The notes under the pieces were generated by a model that was given only the letters and a program-made list of their open reading frames with translations, was not told the DNA's origin and did not search any database. The position numbers and the translations under genes were made by a program. From Abditibacterium sp. (GTDB lineage Bacteria > Armatimonadota > Abditibacteriia > Abditibacteriales > Abditibacteriaceae): a stretch of 64,000 nucleotides of DNA. Shown here piece by piece: positions 8,565 to 18,024 of this stretch. The DNA lies in NCBI GenBank assembly GCA_030448265.1, contig JAUJNG010000003.1, positions 229,260 to 293,259 of the forward strand, read 5' to 3'. Every line of letters starts with the position of its first letter. The stretch's first letter is position 1.

Positions 8565-8960
8565 TTTCTTTATCTCCTTGGAAATTCCGGCCACTTACGA
8601 GGGCTGGCCATCGACTCGCTTTGGTTCCCAATTACACTCCTTGATTGTGCCACATTTCTGAAGCTGCCAACACGGAAAATCAGAGGGTCAATACAAATTA
8701 TTTTCAGCGCGAGCGGCGATGCAGTTTGGCATCGTGGTGGCGCTTCAAATCGGTGGGGCGCTCGCCCGAATCGGGGAGGAATTCGCGCAGCTTTTCATTG
8801 GATGCTTCATTTTAACCTCTGCCACCTGACAAAACGACTGGGGCACCGCCAAATCCCATTCAGAGCGGAGACCTGGGTTCGCTGCGCCGCGTCTGGGCGC
8901 GGGTTTCGCGCTTGACCGTTCTTTTCCGCCTCGCGCCAAAAATTGAATAAACTACGCGCG
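8565..8960. other. Intergenic region with a possible small frame
   Basis: Divergent gap between the Ig/NlpC operon and wecB. Reading the minus strand, AGGTTAAAAT near 8810 resembles the -10 region of purF. Below it is a coding-like but start-less frame ending at 8704 (contains KLREFLPDSGERPTDLKRHH). It would need a one-base shift to use the ATG nearby, so it is not called as a gene. Confidence 0.3.
8948..8953 (+). promoter_or_regulatory. -10-like element of wecB (leaderless)
   Basis: TAAACT ends 7 nt before the ATG at 8961, and no Shine-Dalgarno precedes that ATG. The arrangement predicts a transcript that begins at or next to the start codon. Confidence 0.45.
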
Positions 8961-10100
8961 ATGCCCCCAAGTTCCTCGCCTCTCGTCGTTCTTCCCATCG
9001 TCGGCACGCGGCCCGAAGCCGTGAAAATGGCGCCGCTTATCAACCTGCTCAAAGCGCGGCCCGATGAGTTCAAAGTGATAGTTGCCGTCACCGGACAGCA
9101 CCGTGAAATGCTCGACCAGGTGATGATTGGTGCCTTTGGCGTCCACTATGACCACGACTTAGCCATCATGACGCAGGGCCAGAGCCTGACCCAGATCACC
9201 ACGCGCGCCCTTGACGGCCTCGAACCGATTTTAAAGCAGGAAAAACCCGACATCGTGTTAGGGCAGGGCGATACGACAACCGTTTTAGCGGCGAGTCTGG
9301 CGGCGTCCTATCAAAAAATCGCTTTCGGGCACGTCGAAGCCGGACTTCGCACCGACAACAAATTCGACCCCTTTCCCGAAGAACTCAACCGCCGTCTGAC
9401 GACTCAAATCACCGATTTGCATTTCGCGCCCACGCCCCAGGCCGTCGAGAACTTGAAGCGTGAAGGCGTGAGGGATGAAGCAATTTATCTCACCGGCAAC
9501 ACGGTGATTGACGCGCTTTTGCAGGTTTCGAAACAGCGCGAGGCCGCGACGGAGGGGCTGAAAACGATTCTGGTGACCACGCATCGCCGCGAAAATCTGG
9601 GCGCGCCGTTGGAAAACATCGCCTTGGCGCTGCGCGATATTCTGGAAAAGTTTCCCGAGACGCAAATCGTGCTGCCGATGCACCCAAACCCCGCCGTGCG
9701 CGAGGTTTTGCTGCGCGTTCTGGGCGATCATCCGCGCGCTCAACTCATTGAACCGCTCGATTATCTGCCGTTTGTGCGCGCCATGGAGGGCGCGCACCTC
9801 ATTCTCACCGATTCGGGCGGCGTGCAGGAAGAAGCGCCTTCGCTGGGCATTCCGGTTCTGGTGCTGCGCCGCACGACGGAGCGGCCCGAAGGCGTTACGG
9901 CGGGCACGGCGCGCCTCATTGGAACCGAGCGCGAAGACATTGTGGAGGCCGCCTCGCAGTTGCTTTCCGATGCGGGCGCTTACAACTCGATGAGTCACGC
10001 CGCCAACCCTTATGGCGATGGGAAATCGGGCGAGCGTATCGCGCAGGCGATTCTGCACTGGGCGGGGCGCGGGCCTCGGCCCCAGGATTTCGTGGCGTGA
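8961..10100 (+). CDS. wecB: UDP-N-acetylglucosamine 2-epimerase (non-hydrolysing)
   Basis: A 379-residue enzyme interconverting UDP-GlcNAc and UDP-ManNAc for surface polysaccharide. Family landmarks: GTRPEAVKMAPL at the N-terminus, GQHREML, GDTTT, HVEAGLRT, FPEELNRRL, TTHRREN and the C-terminal LTDSGGVQEEAPSLG with RRTTERPE. The ATG at 8961 was chosen over an in-frame TTG at 8943 because the protein then starts just before the conserved core; there is no ribosome-binding site, but a -10-like TAAACT lies directly upstream. The length is normal for the family. Confidence 0.93.
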   Translation: MPPSSSPLVVLPIVGTRPEAVKMAPLINLLKARPDEFKVIVAVTGQHREMLDQVMIGAFGVHYDHDLAIMTQGQSLTQITTRALDGLEPILKQEKPDIVLGQGDTTTVLAASLAASYQKIAFGHVEAGLRTDNKFDPFPEELNRRLTTQITDLHFAPTPQAVENLKREGVRDEAIYLTGNTVIDALLQVSKQREAATEGLKTILVTTHRRENLGAPLENIALALRDILEKFPETQIVLPMHPNPAVREVLLRVLGDHPRAQLIEPLDYLPFVRAMEGAHLILTDSGGVQEEAPSLGIPVLVLRRTTERPEGVTAGTARLIGTEREDIVEAASQLLSDAGAYNSMSHAANPYGDGKSGERIAQAILHWAGRGPRPQDFVA

Positions 10101-10162
10101 GGGCGCGATTTTTGGTCGGTTTCTGGCTGACTCACGCCAGTTACTACCAAGTTCTGCGCTGT

Positions 10163-10266
10163 GTCATTCCGAGGAGGCACGACGAGGAATCAGTGGCAAT
10201 GTCCACCCATTGACTGCCGTTGGCAAAAACAGTCACCGATTCCTCGTCGTGCCTCCTCGGAATGAC
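10163..10266. repeat. GTCATT-ended inverted repeat, copy 2
   Basis: Perfect 29-nt arms (10163-10191 and 10238-10266) starting GTCATTCCGAGGAGGCACG. The loop of about 46 nt contains further short pairing. It fills the gap between wecB and the permease gene. Confidence 0.8.
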
Positions 10267-10304
10267 AACGCGCTGAGTCGATAGCAACCTGGATTAACTT
10301 TTCC

Positions 10305-11513
10305 ATGCTTAACATCTCGCCCCGCCCGCGACGCCAGTGGAGCGACCGCCGCATCCTCATTCTGGTGGCGCTGGCGACGCTCATCGTTTCGCTCATCTGG
10401 CGGTTGCCCGAAGAGTTGAACTACATCAGCGCGCGCACCGGCGAGCTGCTGTTCGCGCTCACCCTCGCGATGGCGCTCACCTACGTTTTACGGCCCGCCG
10501 TGCGCGCGCTCACGCGCCTGCCCGCGATTGGAAACACCCCGCGCGGGCGTTCAACGGCGACGATGGCGGTTTTCGTGGGCGTGATTCTGGCGTGCTACCT
10601 CATGTTTCTGGTCGGCTTCAAGCCGGTGCAGCGCGACGTGCGCGATCTGGTGAACGGGTTTTGGCCGCGCACGCCCCAAGATCGCGTCGCTCTGGTGGAA
10701 CAGTGGCGCGGCAGTTTCAAGGAATCTCTCGAACCGTATCGCGGTTTTCTGCCCGCCGAGGCGCTCGACGACCCCGATTATCTGCCGCGCCGCGCTTCGG
10801 TTGTGCTTTCGCGGGTGGGAAACTGGTTGTCGCATCAAACCACGCATCTGGGATTCGTGGTTGAACTGCTCCTGATTCCGGTTCTGGCGTTTTATTTTCT
10901 GGCGGATGGCCCCGCAATTCGAGGTGAGGCCAAACTGCTTTTTCCCGCGCTGTGGCGCTCGCGATTAGCGCGCATGGCGGGGCATTTCGATTTCGTTCTC
11001 GACGGCTATGTGCGCGGTCAGGCGTGGATGTGCGTCATCGCCTGGTTTCTGGTCACGGTGACGCTGTGGATTCTGGGCGTGCCGCACGCCATCACGCTGG
11101 GCCTGATCGCGGGCATCACGCGCGCCGTGCCGGTCATCGGGCCGCTTCTGGGCGCGATTCCACTTTTGTTCGTGTGCCTTTTCTACACCAAATCGGTGCA
11201 AACCACGAGCATTTTGCTGGGCGCGTTCACCCTGATGCACCTTTTCGAAAGCAAAGTGCTGCTGCCTAAAATCGTCGGCCATCACGTCGATTTGCATCCG
11301 GTTTCGGTGATTATTTCGCTGCTTATCGGCATGGAATTCTTCGGTTTTATGGGCGTTTTTCTGGCGGTGCCGCTCGCGGCGGTTTTGAAGATCGTTCTGG
11401 TCGAATATCACAACGCGCAGGCGCAAAAACAGGCCGTCGAAATGGGCACGGCGGTGCCCGCCAACGGCCACGTCGCGGGCGCGGCGGAGCCGGAGCGTGT
11501 CTCGTTGCAGTAA
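10305..11513 (+). CDS. AI-2E family (PerM/YhhT-type) membrane permease
   Basis: A 402-residue polytopic inner-membrane protein of the AI-2E/UPF0118 family. It shows paired N-terminal helices, a mid-protein hydrophilic segment, then clustered helices with the family's C-terminal signature region (FGFMGVFLAVPLAAVLKI) and the conserved PVIGPLLGAIP stretch. Members have been linked to autoinducer-2 or ion export, so the substrate here is unknown. The ATG at 10305 has no obvious ribosome-binding site. It sits just before uppP on the same strand, with 63 nt between. Confidence 0.85.
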   Translation: MLNISPRPRRQWSDRRILILVALATLIVSLIWRLPEELNYISARTGELLFALTLAMALTYVLRPAVRALTRLPAIGNTPRGRSTATMAVFVGVILACYLMFLVGFKPVQRDVRDLVNGFWPRTPQDRVALVEQWRGSFKESLEPYRGFLPAEALDDPDYLPRRASVVLSRVGNWLSHQTTHLGFVVELLLIPVLAFYFLADGPAIRGEAKLLFPALWRSRLARMAGHFDFVLDGYVRGQAWMCVIAWFLVTVTLWILGVPHAITLGLIAGITRAVPVIGPLLGAIPLLFVCLFYTKSVQTTSILLGAFTLMHLFESKVLLPKIVGHHVDLHPVSVIISLLIGMEFFGFMGVFLAVPLAAVLKIVLVEYHNAQAQKQAVEMGTAVPANGHVAGAAEPERVSLQ

Positions 11514-11576
11514 AAAATTTAGCAGGGACATGACGGTTACGTCCCTACCACACCAATTTCGTCGCAGTCCTCGTTT

Positions 11577-12536
11577 ATGAACCTTTCGCCAGCCTTTTCG
11601 CGCCTCAAACGCCAACTTTCTCGTCCTCAAAGCCCGCTCCGGCGGGTTTTTCGTCGCGTGAGCGCGCCGGTGCGCCGCATCGCATCGCTCGTCGCGCCCG
11701 TTGCTCTGGGCGCGGGCGCGGCGTTGGCGCAAACGCTCACCGCGCCAACGCCGGTCACGTCAACCAAAATCGAATGGTGGCAGGCGATTGTTCTGGGATT
11801 GGTGCAGGGGCTGACCGAATTCATTCCGGTTTCGTCGTCGGCGCATCTCAACATCGCGCACCGCGTGATGGGCCATCCGCGCGAACTCAACTACGACGTG
11901 ATGCTTTCGATTGGCACCGTCATCGCGCTCGCCTACTATTTTCGCCACGACTGGAAGGCGCTGCTTTTCGATCCGGCGCAAAAGCGGCTGCGAAATCTGG
12001 TGTTTTTGTCGTGCGTTCCCGCCGTCATTCTGGGTGTGTTGATTCACAAATTCGAAGACGAGCCGCCGCTTTCCGAAGTGTGGTTCAACGCCGTGATGCT
12101 GGCGTTCGCCGGCCTGATTCTGCTGCTGGCCGACAAATTTTCCAAACAGCGCCGCGACATCGAAACCGTGGGTTTGAAGGACGCCTTGATTATCGGCTCG
12201 GCGCAGGCCATCGCCTTAATTCCTGGGGTGTCGCGGTCGGGTTCGACGCTCACGGCGGGTCTGATGCTCGGCTTTAAGCGCTCCGATGCGATGCGGTTTT
12301 CGTTTTTGATGTCGCTGCCGATTTCGCTGGGCGCCATCCTCTACGAACTGCCCAAACTGCGCCATTCCGATGACGGCGCGGCCGCGATTATTCTGGGCAT
12401 TTTGTTCTCGGCGGCATCGGGATTTTGGGCGATTGGCTTCTTGCTAAACTACCTCAAGACCAAAGACGTGACGCCGTTTTTTATCTGGCGTGTTGTGGTC
12501 GCCGTGCTGGTTTTCGCGCTGCTTTCGGCGCGCTAA
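11577..12536 (+). CDS. uppP: Undecaprenyl-diphosphatase (BacA/UppP)
   Basis: Integral-membrane phosphatase that recycles undecaprenyl pyrophosphate for peptidoglycan and polysaccharide synthesis. Both family signatures are visible: VQGLTEFIPVSSSAH near the N-terminus and ALIPGVSRSGSTLT in the middle, with hydrophobic segments throughout. At 319 residues it is about 50 longer than typical; the extra is an Arg-rich N-terminal extension with a hydrophobic patch. A later start is possible but no internal ATG precedes the core. Confidence 0.93.
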   Translation: MNLSPAFSRLKRQLSRPQSPLRRVFRRVSAPVRRIASLVAPVALGAGAALAQTLTAPTPVTSTKIEWWQAIVLGLVQGLTEFIPVSSSAHLNIAHRVMGHPRELNYDVMLSIGTVIALAYYFRHDWKALLFDPAQKRLRNLVFLSCVPAVILGVLIHKFEDEPPLSEVWFNAVMLAFAGLILLLADKFSKQRRDIETVGLKDALIIGSAQAIALIPGVSRSGSTLTAGLMLGFKRSDAMRFSFLMSLPISLGAILYELPKLRHSDDGAAAIILGILFSAASGFWAIGFLLNYLKTKDVTPFFIWRVVVAVLVFALLSAR

Positions 12537-12605
12537 AGCATCACAAGGCCAATTTCTTTCGACGGTGCCTCCGTCAGTTGCCTTTCGTAATCGTTTCGTT
12601 TTGAG

Positions 12606-14963
12606 GTGAAACCCCTGTCCCGCCTTGTCTGTGGTCGCTGCGGTCGAATGACCGCTCCCAATTCTACCTACTGTTCGACGGATCGTTGGGCGCTGCTGGC
12701 CGATTTGCCTGGCTCGGCTTCTCCTGGCGGGCCGCTCATCAATTTTGAAACTCCCGCCGGCGCCGCCGGTTTTATGGCGCGGCGCCGTCAGGAAGGCGCG
12801 CGCGACCAGCGCGAGCGCGGCTATCGCGCCAATCTCGAAAGGCGTCTCGCCGCTCTCGAAAAGCGCCTCAAAAGCGAGCCGGAAAACCCCGAAGTCCATC
12901 GCGCGATGGGCCTCATGGCGATGCTCGAAGGCCAGAACGAACGCGCCAACGCCTTTTTCGAGCGCGCGCACGCCCTGAACTCCGGCGATTTCGAAACCAA
13001 CGTCAATTACGCCATCATTCTGGCGAAACGCGGACGTTTGCAGCCCGCGCTCAATCTCCTGACTGCCGCGCGCCAGAAGTGGCCCGATGCCCCCCTCGTT
13101 CTGTTCAATCTGGCCATCGTCGCGCTTCAGGCGCGCCGCCCCGCGCTGGTTTACGAATGTGTGAACGCGCTGGAAAAGTTGTGGCAGGACAACCCCGCCA
13201 TCGCGCAGGATTTTCATGATGAGGCCGTCACCGCGCGCGGTCTGGCCTTCCTGATGGAAGAAAAGCCGCGCGAGGCGATGCGTGATCTGGGAGCGGCAGC
13301 GAGCCACCTCGTCGCTTTAAAACAAAACGAAAAGCGGGTTCAAACTCTTGTGGGCGCGGCGCCCGAAGACGATCTGGAAGTCACCCTGAGCGAGCTGGCC
13401 GACGAAGCGGGCGAAATGCAGCTCGAAGGCAAAACCGCCGAAGCCGACACGCTCAACAACCTCGCTCTGGCCGAAGCCGATCAGGGCGACACTGACAAAG
13501 CCATTGCGCGCCTCAAAGCGGCGCTGCGCCTCGAACCAGGGCATCCGCAGGTGCTGGGCAATCTGGGCGTTCTGGCCTATCGTCAGGGCCGTTTGGAAGT
13601 GGCGCTGAAATACCTTGACTGCGCGCGTCAGATCGAAGAGCAGCTTGGCCACGTCGATGCGGTGACGTGGAATCATCTCGGCGTGGTTTTGTCGGCGCTG
13701 GGGCAACTGGAAGAGGGCCTGGAACATTTCCAGCGCGCCGGAAACGCCGAACACGCCGAATTCGAAGTGTTTTACAACGTGGGGCGCGCCTATATCGAAC
13801 ACGGCAAGCCCGACCGTGGCATCGAATCGCTGCGCCAGAGTTTCACGCTCGACCCCAACAACGCCGACGTGCACGTCGTGCTGGGCGCCGCCTATCTGCT
13901 GCGCGGGCGCATCCAGTTTTACGCCGAAGCGCTCAAACATCTCAAGCGGGCGCTGCAACTCAACCCGCATCACCGCACCGCCGCCACCAATTTGGTGCTG
14001 GCTCTGGTTGAAATTCGCAACCTGGATGCCGCGCAGAATTTGCTGGCGCAGGAACTCAAAATCTTTCCCTCCGATGCCGAAGCGCAGTATTTGTGCGGCC
14101 TTTTGACCCTCGAAAACACCGGCGGGCGCCCCGAAGAAAGGGCTTTTGCCGGCGCAGCGGAGCATTTCGACGCCGCTCTGGGCGCGCGCTCCGACCTCAC
14201 GGCGGCGCTTTATAACTCGGCGCTGTGCCAGTTTCTGATGGGTTTTCGCGATTCCTCGTCCAAACTGCTCGAAACCGCCACGCAGCGCGATCCCTCGATG
14301 GGCGCGGCCTATTATCTCATCGGCTACGGCCACGCCGTCTCCAAGCGCGACGCCGAGGCTCTCAAAGCCTGGAAAATCGCGGCGCAGTTCGAAAATGACA
14401 ACCCCGACCTGCACGCCAACATGGGCGCCCTCTTTTACCGAACCGGCGATTTCGAAGGCGCCACGCGCTCCTATCTCAACGCCCATCGCCTTTTGCCCAC
14501 TGACGCCACCATTCTGGCCGCCCTGGGCGTGTCTTTCGCGCAGCGCAAAATGTATCAGCAGGCGATTACCGCTCTGGGCCAGTCCATCGAACTTAATCCC
14601 AAGTCGCCCAAGTCGCATTCCAACGTGGGACTGGCCTTTTACCTTTTTGAAAAGGTCGAACTGGCGATGCAGCACTGGCGCATCGTCTCGCAGCTCGATT
14701 CGAGCTATGCCGCCAGCCGCGAAGAAGAACAGCAGCGCACCTTCGACGATTCGATGGTGCAGCTGCGCCCCCTCAACTGGCGCGACCGTGTGGTGAAAAT
14801 GGCGCCGGTTCTGCCGCGCCCCCACACCCGACTTTTGCCTGGCACCAACGCGCGCACCCATCGTCTCGCCATCACCGACCCCGCGTTACAGGAGATTGTC
14901 GCCCAGAAACGCGAGGTCGAACGCGCCAGCCGTATGTTGGCCTGGATGAATCTTAAAATTTAG
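12606..14963 (+). CDS. TPR-repeat protein with N-terminal zinc-ribbon
   Basis: A 785-residue protein starting at GTG. Residues 8-26 hold a small Cys cluster (CGRCG...YCSTD) like half of a zinc ribbon. From about residue 85 to 700 it is built of tetratricopeptide repeats (for example ALRLEPGHPQVLGNLGVLAYRQGRLEVAL), suited to holding protein complexes together. There is no signal peptide or membrane helix, so it is probably cytoplasmic. The C-terminal 90 residues are basic and unrecognised. It follows uppP by 69 nt and runs straight into an inverted repeat whose first bases carry its stop codon. Partner unknown. Confidence 0.8.
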   Translation: MKPLSRLVCGRCGRMTAPNSTYCSTDRWALLADLPGSASPGGPLINFETPAGAAGFMARRRQEGARDQRERGYRANLERRLAALEKRLKSEPENPEVHRAMGLMAMLEGQNERANAFFERAHALNSGDFETNVNYAIILAKRGRLQPALNLLTAARQKWPDAPLVLFNLAIVALQARRPALVYECVNALEKLWQDNPAIAQDFHDEAVTARGLAFLMEEKPREAMRDLGAAASHLVALKQNEKRVQTLVGAAPEDDLEVTLSELADEAGEMQLEGKTAEADTLNNLALAEADQGDTDKAIARLKAALRLEPGHPQVLGNLGVLAYRQGRLEVALKYLDCARQIEEQLGHVDAVTWNHLGVVLSALGQLEEGLEHFQRAGNAEHAEFEVFYNVGRAYIEHGKPDRGIESLRQSFTLDPNNADVHVVLGAAYLLRGRIQFYAEALKHLKRALQLNPHHRTAATNLVLALVEIRNLDAAQNLLAQELKIFPSDAEAQYLCGLLTLENTGGRPEERAFAGAAEHFDAALGARSDLTAALYNSALCQFLMGFRDSSSKLLETATQRDPSMGAAYYLIGYGHAVSKRDAEALKAWKIAAQFENDNPDLHANMGALFYRTGDFEGATRSYLNAHRLLPTDATILAALGVSFAQRKMYQQAITALGQSIELNPKSPKSHSNVGLAFYLFEKVELAMQHWRIVSQLDSSYAASREEEQQRTFDDSMVQLRPLNWRDRVVKMAPVLPRPHTRLLPGTNARTHRLAITDPALQEIVAQKREVERASRMLAWMNLKI

Positions 14964-15052
14964 GTGGTTGGGTGGTTGGGTGGTGAGGTGGTTAACAACC
15001 CAACCACCTCAACAACCCAACCACCTAACAACCCAACCACCTCAACAACCCC
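14963..15052. repeat. GGTGGTTG-type inverted/tandem repeat
   Basis: Tandem GGTGGTTGG units on the left (14963-14992) pair with CCAACCACC units on the right (14998-15048). It lies between the TPR gene stop and the start of the redoxin gene and is in frame with the latter, but is not thought to be translated. Confidence 0.7.
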
Positions 15053-15056
15053 TATC

Positions 15057-15839
15057 ATGGAAAAGTGGAAAATTGCTACTATCGCGGTTCTTTTGATGTC
15101 GCTCGTCGGCTTTAGCATCTCGCAGCAGAATCAGGCGGGCAAGCCCGCGCCGACTCCCGCGCCCGACGCCGCGCCCACGCCCTCGCCGTATCTGGGCAAA
15201 AGTCTTCCGGCCTGGAATTTCAAGCAGTGGAACGCTTCTAAACCCATCGCTGCCAGTTCGCTCCAGGGCCAAACCACGCTCATCGAAGTGTTCCGCACCG
15301 AATGTGGCCACTGTCGCGACGCCGCGCCTCTCATGGCCGCACTCGACAACCGCTATGGCCCGCGCGGACTCAAAATCATCGGCATTCAATCGCCTGGCAC
15401 CTTTGACGACGCGCAAAACCCCGAAAACAACTGGAAAGCCGTCCAGGGCTGGCTCAAAGAGCATGGCATCTTCTATCCGGTCGCCTTCGATGAGAAGAGC
15501 CGCTACTTCCAGGGCACGATCCAAAAGCAGTTTTTGAACGACGACCCCAACAAACTTTCTTATCCCACCATGCTCATCGTGGGAAAAGATGGCAAAGTCG
15601 CCTGGGCCGAAACCGGACACGACACTTCCAAAGCCATCGCCCTGGCTGTTGAACTGGAAAAACGCTTTCCCACCTCGAAATCTCCGGCCCAAAACGCCGC
15701 CAATCTGGTGAAGTGGCTGCAAGGCGGTATTCCCGATCTGCAAACCTGGCTGGCCAACAACGCGCCTGGCGCGCCGGCCGATCTGCTCAAAGCCTTCACC
15801 GATGATATCGAGTCGCGATTGAAGGCGCAGAAGTCGTAA
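15057..15839 (+). CDS. Membrane-anchored thioredoxin-fold (TlpA/redoxin) protein
   Basis: A 260-residue protein with an N-terminal hydrophobic anchor or signal (IATIAVLLMSLVGFSI) and a Pro-rich linker, then a thioredoxin fold with active-site Cys-Gly-His-Cys in RTECGHCRD and the cis-Pro region SYPTMLIVGKDG. Such proteins transfer electrons to envelope disulfides or haem-maturation partners. The ATG at 15057 was preferred because the longer frame upstream is encoded entirely by the GGTGGTTG repeat. A C-terminal extension of about 50 residues after the fold is unrecognised. Confidence 0.8.
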   Translation: MEKWKIATIAVLLMSLVGFSISQQNQAGKPAPTPAPDAAPTPSPYLGKSLPAWNFKQWNASKPIAASSLQGQTTLIEVFRTECGHCRDAAPLMAALDNRYGPRGLKIIGIQSPGTFDDAQNPENNWKAVQGWLKEHGIFYPVAFDEKSRYFQGTIQKQFLNDDPNKLSYPTMLIVGKDGKVAWAETGHDTSKAIALAVELEKRFPTSKSPAQNAANLVKWLQGGIPDLQTWLANNAPGAPADLLKAFTDDIESRLKAQKS

Positions 15840-15856
15840 AACGTCGCAGTCGTGCT

Positions 15857-15994
15857 GACCGGTTCCCTCTCCGCTTGCGGGGAGAGTTAGGGAGGGGTCT
15901 AACGCGACCAAGTTTCTGTTTGGAGCCATCCGAGCGTAAGTTCAACTCGTTGACCCCTCCCTAACTCTCCCCGCAAGCGGAGAGGGAACCGGTC
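15857..15994. repeat. GACCGGTTCCC inverted repeat, copy 1
   Basis: Arms of about 43 nt (15857-15899 and 15952-15994) beginning GACCGGTTCCCTCTCCGC, with a single-copy loop. It closes the gap between two convergent genes. The same arms with a different loop lie at 36712-36834. Confidence 0.85.
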
Positions 15995-16004
15995 AACAAC
16001 CGCC

Positions 16005-17864
16005 TCAAATCCCGCGATGAAAAATCCACCATTCAATCCCCAGAATCGCTAACGCTGCGACCACCAGATACCCCCACAACTCCCGATTCGCCCGCGCGCG
16101 ATTGTCGCTTTGCACCGCGCCTTTTTCGCCGATTTGCAGCGCCGCGCGCGGCGTGAGGTCGCTTTCGGCCTTGTTGAGAAGGGAAACCGCAAAATTTTGC
16201 GACCAGTCGCCGCTTTTGGCCTCGTAAACCCCGACCCGCGACGCCCCTTCATACAAAGTCGCCTCGTCGCCGCGCACCGCGACTTTTTCCCTCGACCCGC
16301 CAGGCGCCGTCACGCTCACTTCGCGCGCACCCTGGGGCGCCAGAATCGGCACCGGCTGCCCCGCGCGCAGCGCCGACCCTTCATTCAGGCTGCTCCCGCG
16401 CGGCGCGCTCAGCCAGCGCAGCGAGTTGGTGATGAAAATCGGAAACGCGACGCGAAGCGGAAAATCGCTTTCGCGCACGTCGAAGCCGCACCAGATGACT
16501 CGCTTGCCGCCGCGCTCGCCCGCCACGATGAGCGGCGTATTCTGCGCCTCGACAAGCGCCCTTCCCCACGGTTTGAGCTTCACCGCGAGGCTTTGCGCGA
16601 ATTTGAGGTCGTTCCAGGGCGCGTAGCGCGTCACGGGGTCGTCGCGGTCGTAATCGGCCACGCCAGGCTGCGGCACGACGCCCAATTTTTCCACCGGACT
16701 GAGCGGCGTAAAGGTGTTGAACACCAACTGATTGCTCGGCGGAAGGTTGGCGGGCACGCTCCCGTCGCACACCACGACATCGTAAACCACGCCCGACTGC
16801 GGACTGCCGGTGAAAAGCCGCACGTTGGAATCGATATTGAGCGCTTTTTCCAGAAACAGGTTGTCGGAGGTGAGCAAAACGTTGATGGGGCGCGGCGGAT
16901 CGAGGCGCGCGTAGGCGATGTTGTCGGTCGCGAGGTCGTCTTTGAGGTCGAACTTCGCGCTGAACTGGCCGCTCTCGAAGCGCAGATTATCGAACAAGAC
17001 GCTTTTTTGCCCTGGCGCCAGTTCTCCGGCGCCGTTTTTGGTCGCGGCGGGCAAATCGAGCGGCCTCACCTCGACCAGATCGCCGTCGCGCTCCAATTCG
17101 AGGCTGATTTTCCGCGCGCGCGGCGAAAAGTTGGCGACGGTCGCGAAAATCTGCGCCCGATTCTCTTCCGAATAGCCGCGTCGCGCTTCGAGCGCCGTCA
17201 AAGCCACGTTGTCGCTGCGATTGCCAATCTTCACGAACTGCAAACCGCTCTTCCCGACGCTCATTTCCTGCAACGGCGGGAAAGCGCCGTCGCTCAAGAC
17301 GTAAATTTGCGCGTTCTTTTTGTCCTTGAGCAGCGACGACGCCAAAACAATCGCCTCGCGCACGTCGCTGCCGGTGTCCACTGCCGTCGCTTTGGCGATG
17401 GCGCGCTTGAGAACGTTCTTATCGCTGGTGAGCGGCGCCAGAACCCGCGTCTGCGCGCCCGCCGCGATGATCGTTCCGCTATCGCCCGACGACAGCGCGT
17501 TCACCAAACGATTCGCCTCGCCGCGCGCGCTCTCGAAGCGCGACGGCGCCACATCATTCGCCTGCATCGAAGCCGAGGCATCGATGACAATCGCCACCGT
17601 TTGGCCCCCCGACGCCAGCACTCTGAGCGCGGGACGCACCAGCGCCAGCACCGCCAGCATCACGAACGCGAGTTGGAGCCACATCAGCAGGCTGGAGCGC
17701 AGCTTTTGCCAGGGCGCGTTGGCCTGCAAATCTCGAATCGCGCTCTGCCATAGCAGACTCGATGGCACCACGCGCTCCTTGCGCTTGAGGCGCAGGATAT
17801 ACATCAGCACAATCGCGCCCAAAAGCGCGGCAAACAGAAAATTGAGGGGGGCAATGAGGCTCAC
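16005..17864 (-). CDS. BatA-like VWA-domain membrane protein
   Basis: A 619-residue protein with a BatA/aerotolerance N-terminal domain (two helices, about residues 7-24 and 57-77), a von Willebrand A domain with metal site DASASM (about residue 93), a long extracytoplasmic region and a C-terminal helix (about 595-612) ending GIEWWIFHRGI. Relatives form Bat complexes with MoxR ATPases, but no MoxR gene is nearby. It starts with GTG at 17864 with no ribosome-binding site; a CAAACT hexamer lies 6 nt upstream. It converges with the redoxin gene. Confidence 0.8.
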   Translation of the reverse strand: MSLIAPLNFLFAALLGAIVLMYILRLKRKERVVPSSLLWQSAIRDLQANAPWQKLRSSLLMWLQLAFVMLAVLALVRPALRVLASGGQTVAIVIDASASMQANDVAPSRFESARGEANRLVNALSSGDSGTIIAAGAQTRVLAPLTSDKNVLKRAIAKATAVDTGSDVREAIVLASSLLKDKKNAQIYVLSDGAFPPLQEMSVGKSGLQFVKIGNRSDNVALTALEARRGYSEENRAQIFATVANFSPRARKISLELERDGDLVEVRPLDLPAATKNGAGELAPGQKSVLFDNLRFESGQFSAKFDLKDDLATDNIAYARLDPPRPINVLLTSDNLFLEKALNIDSNVRLFTGSPQSGVVYDVVVCDGSVPANLPPSNQLVFNTFTPLSPVEKLGVVPQPGVADYDRDDPVTRYAPWNDLKFAQSLAVKLKPWGRALVEAQNTPLIVAGERGGKRVIWCGFDVRESDFPLRVAFPIFITNSLRWLSAPRGSSLNEGSALRAGQPVPILAPQGAREVSVTAPGGSREKVAVRGDEATLYEGASRVGVYEAKSGDWSQNFAVSLLNKAESDLTPRAALQIGEKGAVQSDNRARANRELWGYLVVAALAILGIEWWIFHRGI

Positions 17865-17870
17865 GGCCTC

Positions 17871-17876
17871 AGTTTG
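17871..17876 (-). promoter_or_regulatory. -10-like element of the VWA gene
   Basis: Minus-strand CAAACT ends 6 nt before the GTG at 17864. The same GTCAAACT string precedes the isochorismatase gene. Confidence 0.4.
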
Positions 17877-18024
17877 ACATTTTCCACCTGACGGCAGAAC
17901 CGGACGGCGCGCGGTTCAAAATCTACAAAGGCCTAACGGTCAACAGCACCCGACGTCGAAAGGAACTAAGGAACGAGCGGGTTACAGACGGTCGGATAAA
18001 GCGCCTTGTTGTGTTGGTGTTGGT

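Noticed and set aside
14963..15056. 31-residue Thr/Pro-rich N-terminal extension of the redoxin
   Set aside because: The extension is encoded entirely by a tandem/inverted intergenic repeat and would precede the signal peptide; the internal ATG at 15057 is better.
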